Source: Cupriavidus basilensis OR16
GTDB taxonomy: Bacteria; Pseudomonadota; Gammaproteobacteria; Burkholderiales; Burkholderiaceae
Length of the DNA stretch: 64,000 nt
Direction of reading: 5' to 3'
Assembly (NCBI RefSeq): GCF_000243095.1
Contig: NZ_AHJE01000022.1
Coordinates: forward strand, 62,001-126,000
Below the pieces are notes generated by a model. It was not told where the DNA came from. It made no database searches and saw only the letters and a list, made by a program, of their open reading frames with translations. The stretch's first letter is position 1. Every line of letters starts with the position of its first letter. Of this stretch, positions 9,533-18,478 are shown piece by piece. Made by a program: the position numbers and the translations under genes.

Positions 9533-9695
9533 CCGGCGAGAACTATTTTCGGGGGTGGTTCGCGCGTCGCTTATGCGCGTGGCGAGTGGTTTATATCACT
9601 TGGTCCGCTTTTTGCGTGCGAGTCATCCCATTGATTTCATGCCCGCCCGGTGGGTTTATCCCGGGCCGGTCAAGAACGATTCATCAGGAGAACCA

Positions 9696-10382
9696 ATGCA
9701 GCGAATGCTTCATTCCCTGGCGCGCGGCGCCGTAGGAATTGCCATTGCCTGCGGTGCCACTCTATCGAATGGAGTGCTGGCTGATACGGTCTTCAAGGAT
9801 CCAGACGCCCGCATCGACGCACGTACCGAACTGAGCGCGGAGCCGCATCCGGAAGGCAAGCGCGGCCTGCTTTCTTCGGTCATGAGCTCCACCAGCCATG
9901 TGGCCAGCAAGGCCGGCGACCTGGTCATGAACGCACTCGGGCTGATCGGCGTGCGCTACCGCTTCGGCGGCAACAGCCCCGAATCGGGCCTGGACTGCAG
10001 CGGCTTCGTCCGCTACGTGTTCAACGACACCTTTGGCTTCGTGCTGCCGCGCCGCTCGGTTGAAATGAGCCAGGTTGGCACCACGGTGGCTTCCAACGAC
10101 CTGCGCCCCGGCGATCTGGTGTTCTTCAACACCATGCGCCATACGTTCTCGCACGTTGGCATCTATATCGGTGACAACAAGTTCGTGCATGCACCGTCCA
10201 CCGGCAGCAAGATCCGTGTCGACGACATGCGTGCCTCGTACTGGGTGACGCGCTACAACGGCGCCCGCCGTATCGACGATGCACCGCAGGACAGCGGCAG
10301 CGCCAACAACCTTGGCAATATGGTCGAGACCCTCAAGCGCTTCGACCCGAACGCAGTCAACCGCCCGCTCTACGGCGGCTGA
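9696..10382 (+). CDS. Secreted C40 family peptidase (NlpC/P60)
   Basis: Probable periplasmic cell-wall endopeptidase cutting peptide stems of peptidoglycan. It has 228 residues, with a signal peptide (about 1-30: basic start, hydrophobic core, cut near VLADT) and a C40 domain from about residue 80. The catalytic cysteine lies in DCSGFVRY, the histidine in FSHVGIYIG and the third polar residue in FVHAPSTG. The ATG at 9696 follows caggag at perfect spacing, so I reject the longer frame from 9555. The gene is monocistronic, with its own promoter and a shared bidirectional terminator after it. The family is intact here. Confidence 0.93.
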   Translation: MQRMLHSLARGAVGIAIACGATLSNGVLADTVFKDPDARIDARTELSAEPHPEGKRGLLSSVMSSTSHVASKAGDLVMNALGLIGVRYRFGGNSPESGLDCSGFVRYVFNDTFGFVLPRRSVEMSQVGTTVASNDLRPGDLVFFNTMRHTFSHVGIYIGDNKFVHAPSTGSKIRVDDMRASYWVTRYNGARRIDDAPQDSGSANNLGNMVETLKRFDPNAVNRPLYGG

Positions 10383-10421
10383 CGGACTGGTGGGTTGGAG
10401 GACATCGTCCGCACCGGACAT

Positions 10422-10451
10422 AAAAAAAGGACTGCCTGGCAGTCCTTTTTT
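10422..10451. terminator. Bidirectional intrinsic terminator
   Basis: An A-run, stem AGGACTG, loop CCTGG, stem CAGTCCT, then a T-run. It sits between the convergent NlpC/P60 and patatin genes and works on both strands. Confidence 0.9.
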
Positions 10452-10469
10452 CATTTGCGTGCCGCGCCC

Positions 10470-11411
10470 TTACTGGGCGGCGACCGTCCCGGCGGGCCGA
10501 AGCCTTGCCTGGGCCAGCTTGTCGCGCAGGCTGGCCATGACGGCGGCGGTGGCTTGCTCGCCGGCCAGGATGGCGCGATTGCGCGAGGCGAAGTCGCTGC
10601 CGCCCATGTCCGGCAGGTCCGGGCGGATCACCACATCGGCCCGCGCCAACGCCATCTTGCTGATCGACTGTCCCATGATGGCGGTGGTCTGCAGCAATAC
10701 GCCGCTCTGGCCGTTGCTCTTCTGGCTGGAAGGCTCGGCCGAGATATTCACGGCGATCACGAAGTCAGCGCCCATGGCGCGCGCGGAGTCCACCGGTACG
10801 GGTTCGACCAGCCCGCCATCCACGTAGTCGTGCCCCTGGATCGATACCGGCTGGAACACGCCCGGCACGCTGCTGGAAGCGCGCACCGCCTGGCCCGTGT
10901 TGCCGCGCCGGAACAGGATGCCCTGTCCGGTCTTGAGGTCGGTGGCGACGATGCCCAGCGGCAGCTTCATGGCTTCGATGGGGCGATTGGCGATCAGCTT
11001 GTTCACGTAGTTCTGCAGCGCTTCGCCCTTGAGCCAGCCGCCGAAGCGCGTGCCGAAGGGCAGGGCCCAGTCGGCGATGGCGGCTTCGTCCATCGTCAAC
11101 GCCAGCTTGTTGAGCTGGAACCCGCTCATGCCGGAAGCGTAGAGCGCCGCAACCACCGCGCCGGCGCTGGTGCCGGTGACGAGCTCAGGGTGGATGCCCT
11201 GGGCCTCCAGCGCCTTGATCACGCCGATATGGGCGAAGCCGCGCGCGGCGCCGCCGCCAAGCGCGAGGCCTATCTTGATGGGGCGAGGTGGCACCGTGGG
11301 CGCCACCGCCGGTGTTTCGGGCGTGGTGGCCAGGGTGCCCGGCTTGGGGCCAAAGGAGCAGGCAGCCAGCAGCGCTGCCGCGCCGGCGCCAAGGAAATTG
11401 CGTCGTTGCAT
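10470..11411 (-). CDS. Patatin-like phospholipase, lipoprotein (RssA family)
   Basis: Probable acyl hydrolase on the cell envelope. The 313-residue protein starts MQRRNFLGAG, with a twin arginine, and has a lipobox LLAAC around residue 19, so it is probably exported and lipidated. The patatin motifs are intact: the oxyanion hole GGGAARG, the nucleophile elbow GTSAG and the dyad aspartate in DGGLVEP. The substrate is unknown; relatives are RssA/YlbK-like serine hydrolases. The start at 11411 has no strong ribosome binding site, but it coincides with the signal sequence; upstream residues in the open frame look random. It is convergent with the NlpC/P60 gene. Confidence 0.88.
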   Translation of the reverse strand: MQRRNFLGAGAAALLAACSFGPKPGTLATTPETPAVAPTVPPRPIKIGLALGGGAARGFAHIGVIKALEAQGIHPELVTGTSAGAVVAALYASGMSGFQLNKLALTMDEAAIADWALPFGTRFGGWLKGEALQNYVNKLIANRPIEAMKLPLGIVATDLKTGQGILFRRGNTGQAVRASSSVPGVFQPVSIQGHDYVDGGLVEPVPVDSARAMGADFVIAVNISAEPSSQKSNGQSGVLLQTTAIMGQSISKMALARADVVIRPDLPDMGGSDFASRNRAILAGEQATAAVMASLRDKLAQARLRPAGTVAAQ

Positions 11412-11589
11412 GGGTAACCGATGGAAGAAAAATGGCGCAATCGTCACGGCCAGCACGCATGACGGCTGAAATATGCCGTCCGCGCTGGCCACGCGTCCCG
11501 CGCGACAGCATTCAGACCGGGCAGAGCATAAATGATTCCGCGTGCGCCGGGCATCCCGAGGCCGGGTGGGGCAGCCACGCCCTGCTTGC

Positions 11590-11595
11590 TATAAT
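11590..11595 (+). promoter_or_regulatory. -10 box of the gltX promoter
   Basis: Consensus TATAAT 63 bases before the gltX ATG; no clear -35 at the right distance. The expected transcript start near 11602 would place the hairpin described next inside a leader of about 56 nt. Confidence 0.6.
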
Positions 11596-11613
11596 GCGGC
11601 GATCCTACACCCC

Positions 11614-11644
11614 GGCCTGCGCGCATTCGTGCGCGGGCTTTTTT
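11614..11644 (+). terminator. Hairpin plus T-run in the gltX leader (possible attenuator)
   Basis: Stem GGCCTGCGC/GCGCGGGCT with an 8-nt loop, followed by six T residues. It looks like an intrinsic terminator, yet it lies between the -10 box and the start codon of gltX. It may end upstream read-through or attenuate gltX itself. Confidence 0.6.
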
Positions 11645-11657
11645 GTTTCATTCCTCT

Positions 11658-13064
11658 ATGACACAACAACGCGTCCGCACCCGCTTCGCGCCGAGCCCGA
11701 CCGGCTTCATTCACCTCGGCAATATCCGCTCCGCGCTCTACCCCTGGGCCTTTGCGCGCCGCATGCAGGGCGATTTCATCCTGCGCATCGAGGACACGGA
11801 CGTGGAGCGTTCGTCGCAGGAGTCGGTGGACGTGATCCTGGAGGGCATGGCCTGGCTCGATCTCGATATCGATGAAGGCCCGTTCTACCAGATGGAGCGC
11901 ATGGACCGCTATCGCGAGGTGGTCAAGCAGATGCTGGACAGCGAGCTGGCCTATCCCTGCTACATGAGCACCGAAGAGCTGGACGCCCTGCGCGACGCGC
12001 AGCGCGAGCGCGGCGAGAAGCCGCGCTACAACGGGTTCTGGCGTCCTGAGCCGGGCAAGGTCCTGCCGGCGCCGCCGGCTGGCGTGCAGCCGGTGATCCG
12101 TTTCAAGAATCCGATTGGCGGCAGCGTGGTTTGGGATGACGCGGTCAAGGGCCGGATCGAGATCTCCAACGACGAGCTGGACGACCTGGTGATCGCCCGC
12201 CCCGACGGTACGCCGACCTACAACTTCTGCGTGGTGATCGATGATCTCGACATGCGGATCACCCACGTGATCCGCGGCGACGACCACGTCAACAACACCC
12301 CGCGCCAGATCAACATCATCCGCGCGCTGGGCGGCGTCGCTCCCGTGTACGCGCACTTGCCGACCGTGCTCAACGAGCAGGGCGAGAAGATGAGCAAGCG
12401 TCATGGCGCCATGCCTGTGACCGGCTACCGCGACGAGGGCTACCTGCCCGAGGCTGTCCTCAACTACCTGGCCCGCCTGGGCTGGGCGCACGGCGATGCC
12501 GAGATCTTCTCGCGCGAGCAGTTCGTCGAATGGTTCGACCTGGAGCATCTGGGCAAGTCGCCGGCGCAGTACAACCCGGAAAAGCTGGCCTGGCTGAACA
12601 ACCACTACATCAAGGCCGGCGACAACGCGCGCCTGGCGGGCCTGACCCAGCCGTTCATCGAGGCGCTGGGTGGCAAGGTGGAGGGCGCCAGCCTGGAAGG
12701 CGTGATCGGGCTGGTGAAGGACCGCGCGAATACCCTGAAGGACGTGGCGCAGGCCGCGCTGCTGTTCTACCGCGGAGAGCCGCAGGCGGATCCGGCGCTC
12801 AAGGCAGAGCATCTCAACGCCGACATCCTGCCGGCGCTGCAGGCCCTGGCTACACGGCTGGAGGCGCTCACCGAGTGGAAGCGCGAGCAGATCAGCGCGG
12901 CCTTCAAGGCGGTGCTGGCCGAGTTCGGCCTGAAGATGCCCAAGCTGGCCATGCCGGTCCGTCTGCTGGTGGCGGGGCAGTTGCAGACGCCCGCTATTGA
13001 TGCCGTGCTGGAGCTGTTCGGGCGCGACACGGTGTTGCGCCGTATCCGGGCCGGACTGGCCTGA
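11658..13064 (+). CDS. gltX: Glutamate--tRNA ligase
   Basis: Charges tRNA-Glu with glutamate in the cytosol; class I synthetase, 468 residues. The first signature is [17 protein letters not shown] (HIGH-like, HLGN) near residues 10-26 and the second is KMSKRHGA in the middle, followed by the anticodon-binding domain. The start at 11658 gives [16 protein letters not shown], the usual N-terminus; the longer frame from 11643 adds five residues without support. No Shine-Dalgarno is obvious. It lies upstream of a tRNA cluster that includes its own substrate, tRNA-Glu(TTC). Intact. Confidence 0.96.
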   Translation: MTQQRVRTRFAPSPTGFIHLGNIRSALYPWAFARRMQGDFILRIEDTDVERSSQESVDVILEGMAWLDLDIDEGPFYQMERMDRYREVVKQMLDSELAYPCYMSTEELDALRDAQRERGEKPRYNGFWRPEPGKVLPAPPAGVQPVIRFKNPIGGSVVWDDAVKGRIEISNDELDDLVIARPDGTPTYNFCVVIDDLDMRITHVIRGDDHVNNTPRQINIIRALGGVAPVYAHLPTVLNEQGEKMSKRHGAMPVTGYRDEGYLPEAVLNYLARLGWAHGDAEIFSREQFVEWFDLEHLGKSPAQYNPEKLAWLNNHYIKAGDNARLAGLTQPFIEALGGKVEGASLEGVIGLVKDRANTLKDVAQAALLFYRGEPQADPALKAEHLNADILPALQALATRLEALTEWKREQISAAFKAVLAEFGLKMPKLAMPVRLLVAGQLQTPAIDAVLELFGRDTVLRRIRAGLA

Positions 13065-13230
13065 AATAATTTGCAGAAAGTTCTGGCAGGGGCTTGCGCT
13101 CCTGTCAGGAATTCAGCATAATCTCGTTCTCCCTGCAGCGCGGACAAAAACCAAGCGGGCATAACGGATGGAAGCGATAAGAAGTAATCCCGCAGTAATG
13201 CGGATCGCGGAAAAAAGTTAAAAAAAGGGG

Positions 13231-13259
13231 TTGCAAAAAAGCAAGGTTGTTTATATAAT
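13231..13259 (+). promoter_or_regulatory. Strong promoter of the tRNA operon
   Basis: TTGCAA (13231-13236), exactly 17 bp, TATAAT (13254-13259), 86 bases before tRNA-Ala. Near-consensus stable-RNA promoter. The transcribed leader includes a small gcagc-gaaa-gctgc hairpin. Nothing else is recognised in the 280 bases after gltX. Confidence 0.85.
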
Positions 13260-13345
13260 CTTGTCTTCGCTGAAACGAAGAAACAAACGCGAAACGCAGC
13301 GAAAGCTGCGGCAGCAAAAAGAAGCAAGCAGTAACGTAGTACCAT

Positions 13346-13421
<76 letters not shown>

Positions 13422-13531
13422 AAATGCCGGAAGTTTCGAGTGTGGTAAATCGAGGCTTTCCGGGTGTGGTGAGGATCTGTTAATCAAGGTCTTCGCTGCG
13501 CCAGACGAAATAAGTCGAAAGACAAGTTTCT

Positions 13532-13607
13532 GTCCCCATCGTCTAGAGGCCTAGGACATCACCCTTTCACGGTGAGTACAGGGGTTCGAATCCCCTTGGG
13601 GACGCCA
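13532..13607 (+). tRNA. tRNA-Glu(TTC)
   Basis: 76 nt. Acceptor GTCCCCA/TGGGGAC, discriminator G, encoded CCA; anticodon stem TCACC/GGTGA with loop CTTTCAC. It is separated from tRNA-Ala by 110 bases with no recognisable content. Confidence 0.97.
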
Positions 13608-13675
13608 GATAACGAACGTAACCAAACGTTCGGTTTGTCGTCGGCAGCATGGCTGCCAATGATAAGTAAGAGTAT

Positions 13676-13752
13676 GGAGTGGTAGTTCAGTTGGTTAGAA
13701 TACCGGCCTGTCACGCCGGGGGTCGCGGGTTCGAGTCCCGTCCACTCCGCCA
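13676..13752 (+). tRNA. tRNA-Asp(GTC)
   Basis: 77 nt. Acceptor GGAGTGG/CCACTCC, discriminator G, encoded CCA; anticodon stem CCGGC/GCCGG with loop CTGTCAC. Last gene of the tRNA transcript. Confidence 0.97.
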
Positions 13753-13757
13753 AAACT

Positions 13758-13789
13758 AAACCCGCATGGTTATGCCATGCGGGTTTTTT
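13758..13789 (+). terminator. Intrinsic terminator of the tRNA operon
   Basis: Perfect 9-bp stem CCCGCATGG/CCATGCGGG, loop of 5 nt, then TTTTTT. Directly after tRNA-Asp. The following 210 bases up to the MATE gene hold nothing recognised. Confidence 0.94.
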
Positions 13790-14001
13790 CTTTTGCTGTC
13801 CGGCATTCGCTCCGGCAGTTATTCATAATCCCTGCAATTTGCTTTGGCTTGCGCGCGATGGTAGTGCGAGCCATTATGTCAGGCCGCGCCCGCTGCTCAG
13901 GCGGACATTATCTAGTTGCCTCCCGCGGCGATCCGATATTGGCCGGCTAACTGCCCCTGTCGCCGCACAGATAATCCCGCCTCCATGCGCTCCAGGTCTG
14001 C

Positions 14002-15249
14002 TCAGCTTGCGCTGCGCCGGCTGACCGCGATGAAGTAGCGTACCAGCAGCGAGCCGGCGATGGCCAGGCTCACGCTGTTAGCCAGCCAGAACCCTGCGGC
14101 CCCCCGCGTGAAAGCGGGCAGGCCATCGATCAGGCCAAAGCCCAGCATGTAGCCGCCCCCCAGGCCGACGCCCCAGAGGGACACCGCGTAGATCAAGGTC
14201 GGCACCAGTGCGATCTTGTAGGCGCGCAGGATGAACGCCGTCATGACCTGTACCGCGTCGAAGGCCTGGTAGAAGGCGATGAACAACATGAGAGGAAGGG
14301 CGGCGCGCACCACTGCCGGATCCTTGGCGTAGGCATGCAGCAGCGGTTCGCGCAAGATCCACAGCAGGCCGCCGACCATGATCGCCAGCGATGCCGCCAG
14401 GCAGATGCCACGCCGGGCAATGCGGCGTGCGCCGGCCTGGTCACGTGCCCCAATGGACTGCGCTACCAGTGTGGAGGTGGCGATCGCCAGCGACAGCGGC
14501 AGCATGTAGGCCACCGCCCCGAGGTTGGCGATGATCTGGTGGCCAGCGAGTATCGGCCGCGCTTGCGGCCAGGCCCAGCTGGAAAAGATCTGCAGGGGAC
14601 GGTAGGCCGCGTTGCGCCGCAGGATCAGGACGGCCGAGATGCACCAGATCCAGCTGATCAGCGCCGAGGCCAGCGCGCAGCCCGGTCCGCCCATTGGTGC
14701 CAGGCCGAAGCCTCCGCCGATAAACCAGGCATTGAGCGGAATCTTCACCGACAGCCCGACGAGTTGCAGCACGGTCACCATCACCGGGCGCGACAAGGCG
14801 TTGTTCAGCGCGGAGTAGATGCGAAAACCCAATGCGGCCGGCAAGCCGAACGCCTGGATTTGCAGGTAGCGGGTGGCCTTTTCGACCAGCTCCGGCGGTG
14901 CCTGGGCAAACTCCAGCAACGGGCCGGGGAACAAGAGCAGCAACATGCCGGGGATGGCCAGCGCCAGTCCCAGCCAGGCGGCCTGCCTGACCTCGCTGCC
15001 GATTTCCGCGCCGCGCCCGGCGCCATGAAGCTGGCCGGCGATCGGGGCAAGGGCTTGCAGCACGCCCATCAAGCTGATGTAGACCGTGACGTAAATCGAC
15101 CCGCCCAGCCCCACGGCGGCAAGGTCGATGGCCGAGGCCCGCCCGGCCATGATGGTATCGATCACGCCAAAGGCAATCACCGCAAGCTGGCCGACCAGGA
15201 CCGGTGCGGCCAGCACGGAAATGCGGCGGATATCGTGGAACATGTTCAT
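14002..15249 (-). CDS. MATE family efflux transporter, probable internal deletion
   Basis: Cation-coupled multidrug exporter of the NorM type in the inner membrane. The N-half begins RRISVLAAPVLVGQLAVIAF and carries the landmark VTVYISLMGVLQALAPI; the C-half has LPLSLAIATSTLVAQSIGA. At 415 residues it is short for the family (about 440-460). The chain jumps from SWAWPQARPILA straight to GHQIIANLGAVAY near 14550. In the family, an extra helix of the type 'G-x-P-x-G-x-x-x-F-x-E-x-x-x-F' stands between these points. I infer an in-frame loss of roughly 35 residues, which would remove helix 7. The start is 24 bases after the stop of the minus-strand glycosyltransferase, so the two form one operon. 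No ribosome binding site is evident. Confidence 0.85.
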   Translation of the reverse strand: MNMFHDIRRISVLAAPVLVGQLAVIAFGVIDTIMAGRASAIDLAAVGLGGSIYVTVYISLMGVLQALAPIAGQLHGAGRGAEIGSEVRQAAWLGLALAIPGMLLLLFPGPLLEFAQAPPELVEKATRYLQIQAFGLPAALGFRIYSALNNALSRPVMVTVLQLVGLSVKIPLNAWFIGGGFGLAPMGGPGCALASALISWIWCISAVLILRRNAAYRPLQIFSSWAWPQARPILAGHQIIANLGAVAYMLPLSLAIATSTLVAQSIGARDQAGARRIARRGICLAASLAIMVGGLLWILREPLLHAYAKDPAVVRAALPLMLFIAFYQAFDAVQVMTAFILRAYKIALVPTLIYAVSLWGVGLGGGYMLGFGLIDGLPAFTRGAAGFWLANSVSLAIAGSLLVRYFIAVSRRSAS

Positions 15250-15273
15250 GCGGGCAGGCGCGGCGCGCTCCCC

Positions 15274-16925
15274 TCAGGGGTGGCTCGGCAGCCGGCGCCC
15301 AGGCAGGCTGGGCCTGGGCGGCGCAACCCGGGACATATCAACCAGGCGATACATGCGGAAGCGCTCGTCGCGGTCGGAGGGGCGCCGGCCTTCCCAGATC
15401 AGGCGCCATTCGAAATGCGAGATGCTGGTGGGCTCGCCATAGTCGACGGGGTCATGGCGCAGCAGGACGTCGCAGCTGTCGTTCGGGCCGCCAAAGCGGA
15501 TATGGCCGAAGTAGGCAAACGAGGCCAGCTGCGCGTCGCCCATGCGAATCGGCTGCACACAGTTATAAGCGGTGGGCAGCGCCATCGAGGCGGCTTGCGC
15601 CACATCGCGATAGGTCTTGCCGTAGTTGATCGATGGCATCCACAGCGTCATTGCCAGCACCCACATCAACGTGGTGCCCGCGGCCGAGATCACCACGGGG
15701 CGCCAGATCTGCTTGGGCGCGCGCGACAGGCGCCAGCGCACGATCAGGATCCAGGCTGCCGTCACCAGCAGTGCATAAATGATCGCGCTGACGGTGAAGT
15801 CTTGCTGGAAGCCCGGCAGCAGGCGGTAGATATTGGCGGCGATGCGCGGAGGCTGGCCCGTCGTCCTGGCGATCCACATGAACCACACAAAGCCGCCGAA
15901 GATGGTGAAGAACAGCAGGGCGAACCAGTCGATCGCGTTGATGGCGGCGCGCGTGAGCGTTGGCAAGCCGAACGCGGCAAGCACGGCCATCAGCAGGCAA
16001 TCGGCCACACCGGCCAGGTAAATAGCAGCAGGTTGCGCGCGATGAAGTTGAGCGCGGTGGCGTTCGGCGCGCCATAGGTGCGGCGATCGTAGCGCGACCA
16101 CTCGCGGATAAAGGTCACGGCGTCGTTGTGGTCGGTGGCGCCGAAGTAGGCGGCGGCCATCCAGGCTGCCACCAGTGCCAGCGCGAGCGGCACGCTCGCC
16201 AGCAACAGGCGCGGCAAGCCCAGGGGCTTGCAGGCCAGGCCGCAGATGATGACCGAGACCAGCAATACCAGCGGGATGACCGGCCCGCTGGACAGGGTCA
16301 GCGCGCCGAGCCCGGCACCCAGCCAGATGCCGCCCTGGATCGGTTTGTCCAGGCTGCGCACCATGCCATACAGGCTCATGGCGACAAAGCAAACCTGGCC
16401 TACCTGCGGCGTGGTCTCGTGGCCGCGCATGGCCAGGCCTACGCAGGCCAGGAAGATCAGCAAGGCGCCGTCGGCCAGCGTGCGGCCGTAGTCGCGCGCA
16501 TTGGGCTGGCCGCCGAAGACATAGGCGAAAGGCTGCACCTCGGCGCGCCGGCCGAGCAGGTAGGTGGCGTACCAGATCAGTGTGCAGGTGCCGAAATAGA
16601 AGAGCGCCGTGGCGATGCGTGACGCGTCCGGGGCGCCGAGCCAGCCGCCAAACAGGCGGATCATCAGGGCGCCGACCCAGAACACCAGCGGTCCGTCTTC
16701 GCCGTAAGGGCGGCCCACGATATTGGGCATCAGCCAGTCCTGGGTGCCGCCGGTGGCCAGTTGCCACATCACGCCGAAACCGGCCGCATCCTCGTTTTTC
16801 CACGGATCGCGGCCGAACAGGCCAGCCAGGCCGTAGATGATGCAGATAGCCAGCAACAGCGCGCGTGGAAGCGTGCCGGTGGCGGCTGCGGTCAGGTGGA
16901 CACGGGAAGTCTTGGCTGCGCTCAT
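15274..16925 (-). pseudogene. GT-C (ArnT-like) membrane glycosyltransferase, frameshifted/deleted
   Basis: Polytopic transferase that would use a polyprenyl-phosphate sugar to modify a surface glycan or lipid; the substrate is unknown. The first frame (16925 down to 15990) starts MSAAKTSRVHLTAAATG and shows the GT-C first loop PWKNEDAAGFGVMWQLATGG and GRPYGEDGPLVFW. It ends at a stop right after LLLFTWPVWPIAC. The second frame carries on as VLAAFGLPTLTRAAINAIDW and runs to 15274. Relatives have a segment of several dozen residues between these parts, so a deletion with frame change near 15985-16015 fits better than a single missing base. It lies upstream of the MATE gene on the same strand. 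Confidence 0.78.
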
Positions 16926-17017
16926 TGATTGGTGGGGCTTGGGGGCGGCCGGGGCGGGCGCTCCCGGTTAGCAGCGTGCGGAGGCGCCGGTTGGTGCCGG
17001 TCGCGCGGAGGCTGCAA

Positions 17018-17052
17018 AAGCAAAGAGGCAGCCGATGCTGCCTCTTTGCTTG
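17018..17052 (-). terminator. Intrinsic terminator of rpmE2
   Basis: Long stem AAGCAAAGAGGCAGC paired with its complement around a CGAT loop, with short T stretches on the minus strand. It follows the rpmE2 stop by 60 bases. Confidence 0.85.
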
Positions 17053-17110
17053 GGTGCGCGGCGCCGGAGCATCTTGTCCGAGGCCATGCAGCGAGCGGGC
17101 TCGCGGCGAA

Positions 17111-17374
17111 TTACTTCGCGGTGAGCTTGTTCAGCTTGCTGCCGAACTTCTGACGGAACTTCTCGACGCGGCCGGCCGTGTCCATGATCTTCTGGGTGCC
17201 GGTGTAGAACGGGTGCGATTCCGACGAAACTTCGATCTTGGCCAGCGGATATTCCTTGCCGTCGCGGGTGATCGTGTCGCGCGTCTGGATGGTCGAGCGG
17301 GTCACAAAGCTGAAGTCGTTCGACACGTCGAGGAATACGACTTCGCGATAATTCGGGTGAATGCCTTCTTTCAT
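17111..17374 (-). CDS. rpmE2: 50S ribosomal protein L31 type B
   Basis: Large-subunit protein of 87 residues, [18 protein letters not shown] at the start and [10 protein letters not shown] at the end. The zinc-binding cysteines of the A-type L31 are absent, which identifies the zinc-free B paralogue normally used when zinc is scarce. The start at 17374 follows aggaaa; the longer frame is not protein-like. It has its own promoter (17542-17571) and terminator. No Zur box was recognised, but I could not scan for one systematically. Confidence 0.95.
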   Translation of the reverse strand: MKEGIHPNYREVVFLDVSNDFSFVTRSTIQTRDTITRDGKEYPLAKIEVSSESHPFYTGTQKIMDTAGRVEKFRQKFGSKLNKLTAK

Positions 17375-17541
17375 GGTGTTTCCTTTCAGGTTGGGTAGCC
17401 AGTCCGTTGTTTGCCGTGCTGCTGCTGCTGCCATTGCCAAAAGCGCCAGACCCTGCGCCTGGAGCTGGTGGCGCCTGTGGCGTCTGTGGTATTGGCAGCG
17501 TTGCGGCGAACGAACCACTTGCCGATAACGGACAATCCGGG

Positions 17542-17571
17542 ATTATCGCAGAAAAACAAAAAGCTGGGCAA
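17542..17571 (-). promoter_or_regulatory. Candidate promoter of rpmE2
   Basis: On the minus strand: TTGCCC, 18-bp spacer containing T-rich sequence, GATAAT. It lies about 170 bases before the rpmE2 start, in the gap to mtfA. Confidence 0.5.
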
Positions 17572-17626
17572 GTTTTGAGTGCGCGATGCGCACGGCAGGC
17601 GCGGGTGCCTGGATGTCTATTTTTGA

Positions 17627-18478
17627 TCACATCGAGGCCGGGTCCTGGCGGTAGAACGCGGCCAGCGCGTCATAAAGCACCGGCCAGTGCCGGCGCAAGC
17701 CGGCTGGTTCGACAAAGAAGGTCTCCGAGGCCACCGCGAAGAACTCGCTTGGCGCCTCGCAACCATACGGGTCGATCACCCGCAACGCCGGAGGCAGCCG
17801 CTCCGGATGGTCCCAGGCATGGTCGGACTGCTGCTCGCATGCGTCCGCGAAGCGGTCGTACTCGGTGAGGAAATTCTCCGCCCATTGCTCGCGGTCGATG
17901 CCCGGATGGAGCACGCGTGAGAAAGGGGGGACGCCGTCCGGTTCGCCATCGAGCATGTCGAGTTTGTGGGCGAACTCGTGGATGACCACGTTGTAGGTGT
18001 CGTCGGGGTGAGCGTGGCGCGCATTCAGTCCGGCGCCGGGCGTCTGCACATCGGGCCAGGAGAGGATGACCGGCCCGTGTTCCCAGGCTTCGCCGCTGGC
18101 TTCCTCGACTACGCCATGCACCAGCCCGATCTCGTCCTCGACGGTACGGCGGATGACGAACTCGCCGGGGTAGAGCACGATGCCGCGCCAGCCGCGATAC
18201 CATTCGATGCCCAGCTTGAGGATGGGCACGCAGGCCTGCAGCGCCACGCTTGTCACCATCTCGTCGGTGAGCGGCAGGTCGTGCGCGGTGGAGTATTCCT
18301 TGTCGGCGATGAACAGCGTGGCGAGCTCGCGCAGGGCCGCGAGATCGGCGGCGCCATAGCGCTGCACGAACGGCAGCGTGGCCACCGTGTGTGCCCAAAG
18401 CGCGTCGGGAATCGCGTAGTGCTCGAGTTTGCGCACGCGCGAGCGCGCACGCAGGAAGTGGCTCAGTCGGCCAAGCAT
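17627..18478 (-). CDS. mtfA: MtfA family zinc metallopeptidase (Mlc titration factor A)
   Basis: Zinc aminopeptidase-like protein. In E. coli MtfA binds the glucose repressor Mlc; the role here is unknown. It has 283 residues. The zinc motif is [14 protein letters not shown] near the middle (HExxH), with a downstream acid in [13 protein letters not shown]. The start at 18478 follows ggag; the open frame extends to 18544 without support. The gene follows rho on the same strand after a strong terminator. Intact. Confidence 0.9.
   Translation of the reverse strand: MLGRLSHFLRARSRVRKLEHYAIPDALWAHTVATLPFVQRYGAADLAALRELATLFIADKEYSTAHDLPLTDEMVTSVALQACVPILKLGIEWYRGWRGIVLYPGEFVIRRTVEDEIGLVHGVVEEASGEAWEHGPVILSWPDVQTPGAGLNARHAHPDDTYNVVIHEFAHKLDMLDGEPDGVPPFSRVLHPGIDREQWAENFLTEYDRFADACEQQSDHAWDHPERLPPALRVIDPYGCEAPSEFFAVASETFFVEPAGLRRHWPVLYDALAAFYRQDPASM

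Noticed and set aside
11614..11644. T-box riboswitch before gltX
   Set aside because: Leader is far too short, and T-boxes are not expected in betaproteobacteria.
14335..16077. 580-residue open frame on the + strand opposite the MATE and GT-C genes
   Set aside because: Gln/Arg/His-rich shadow; hydrophobic membrane proteins give such complements.
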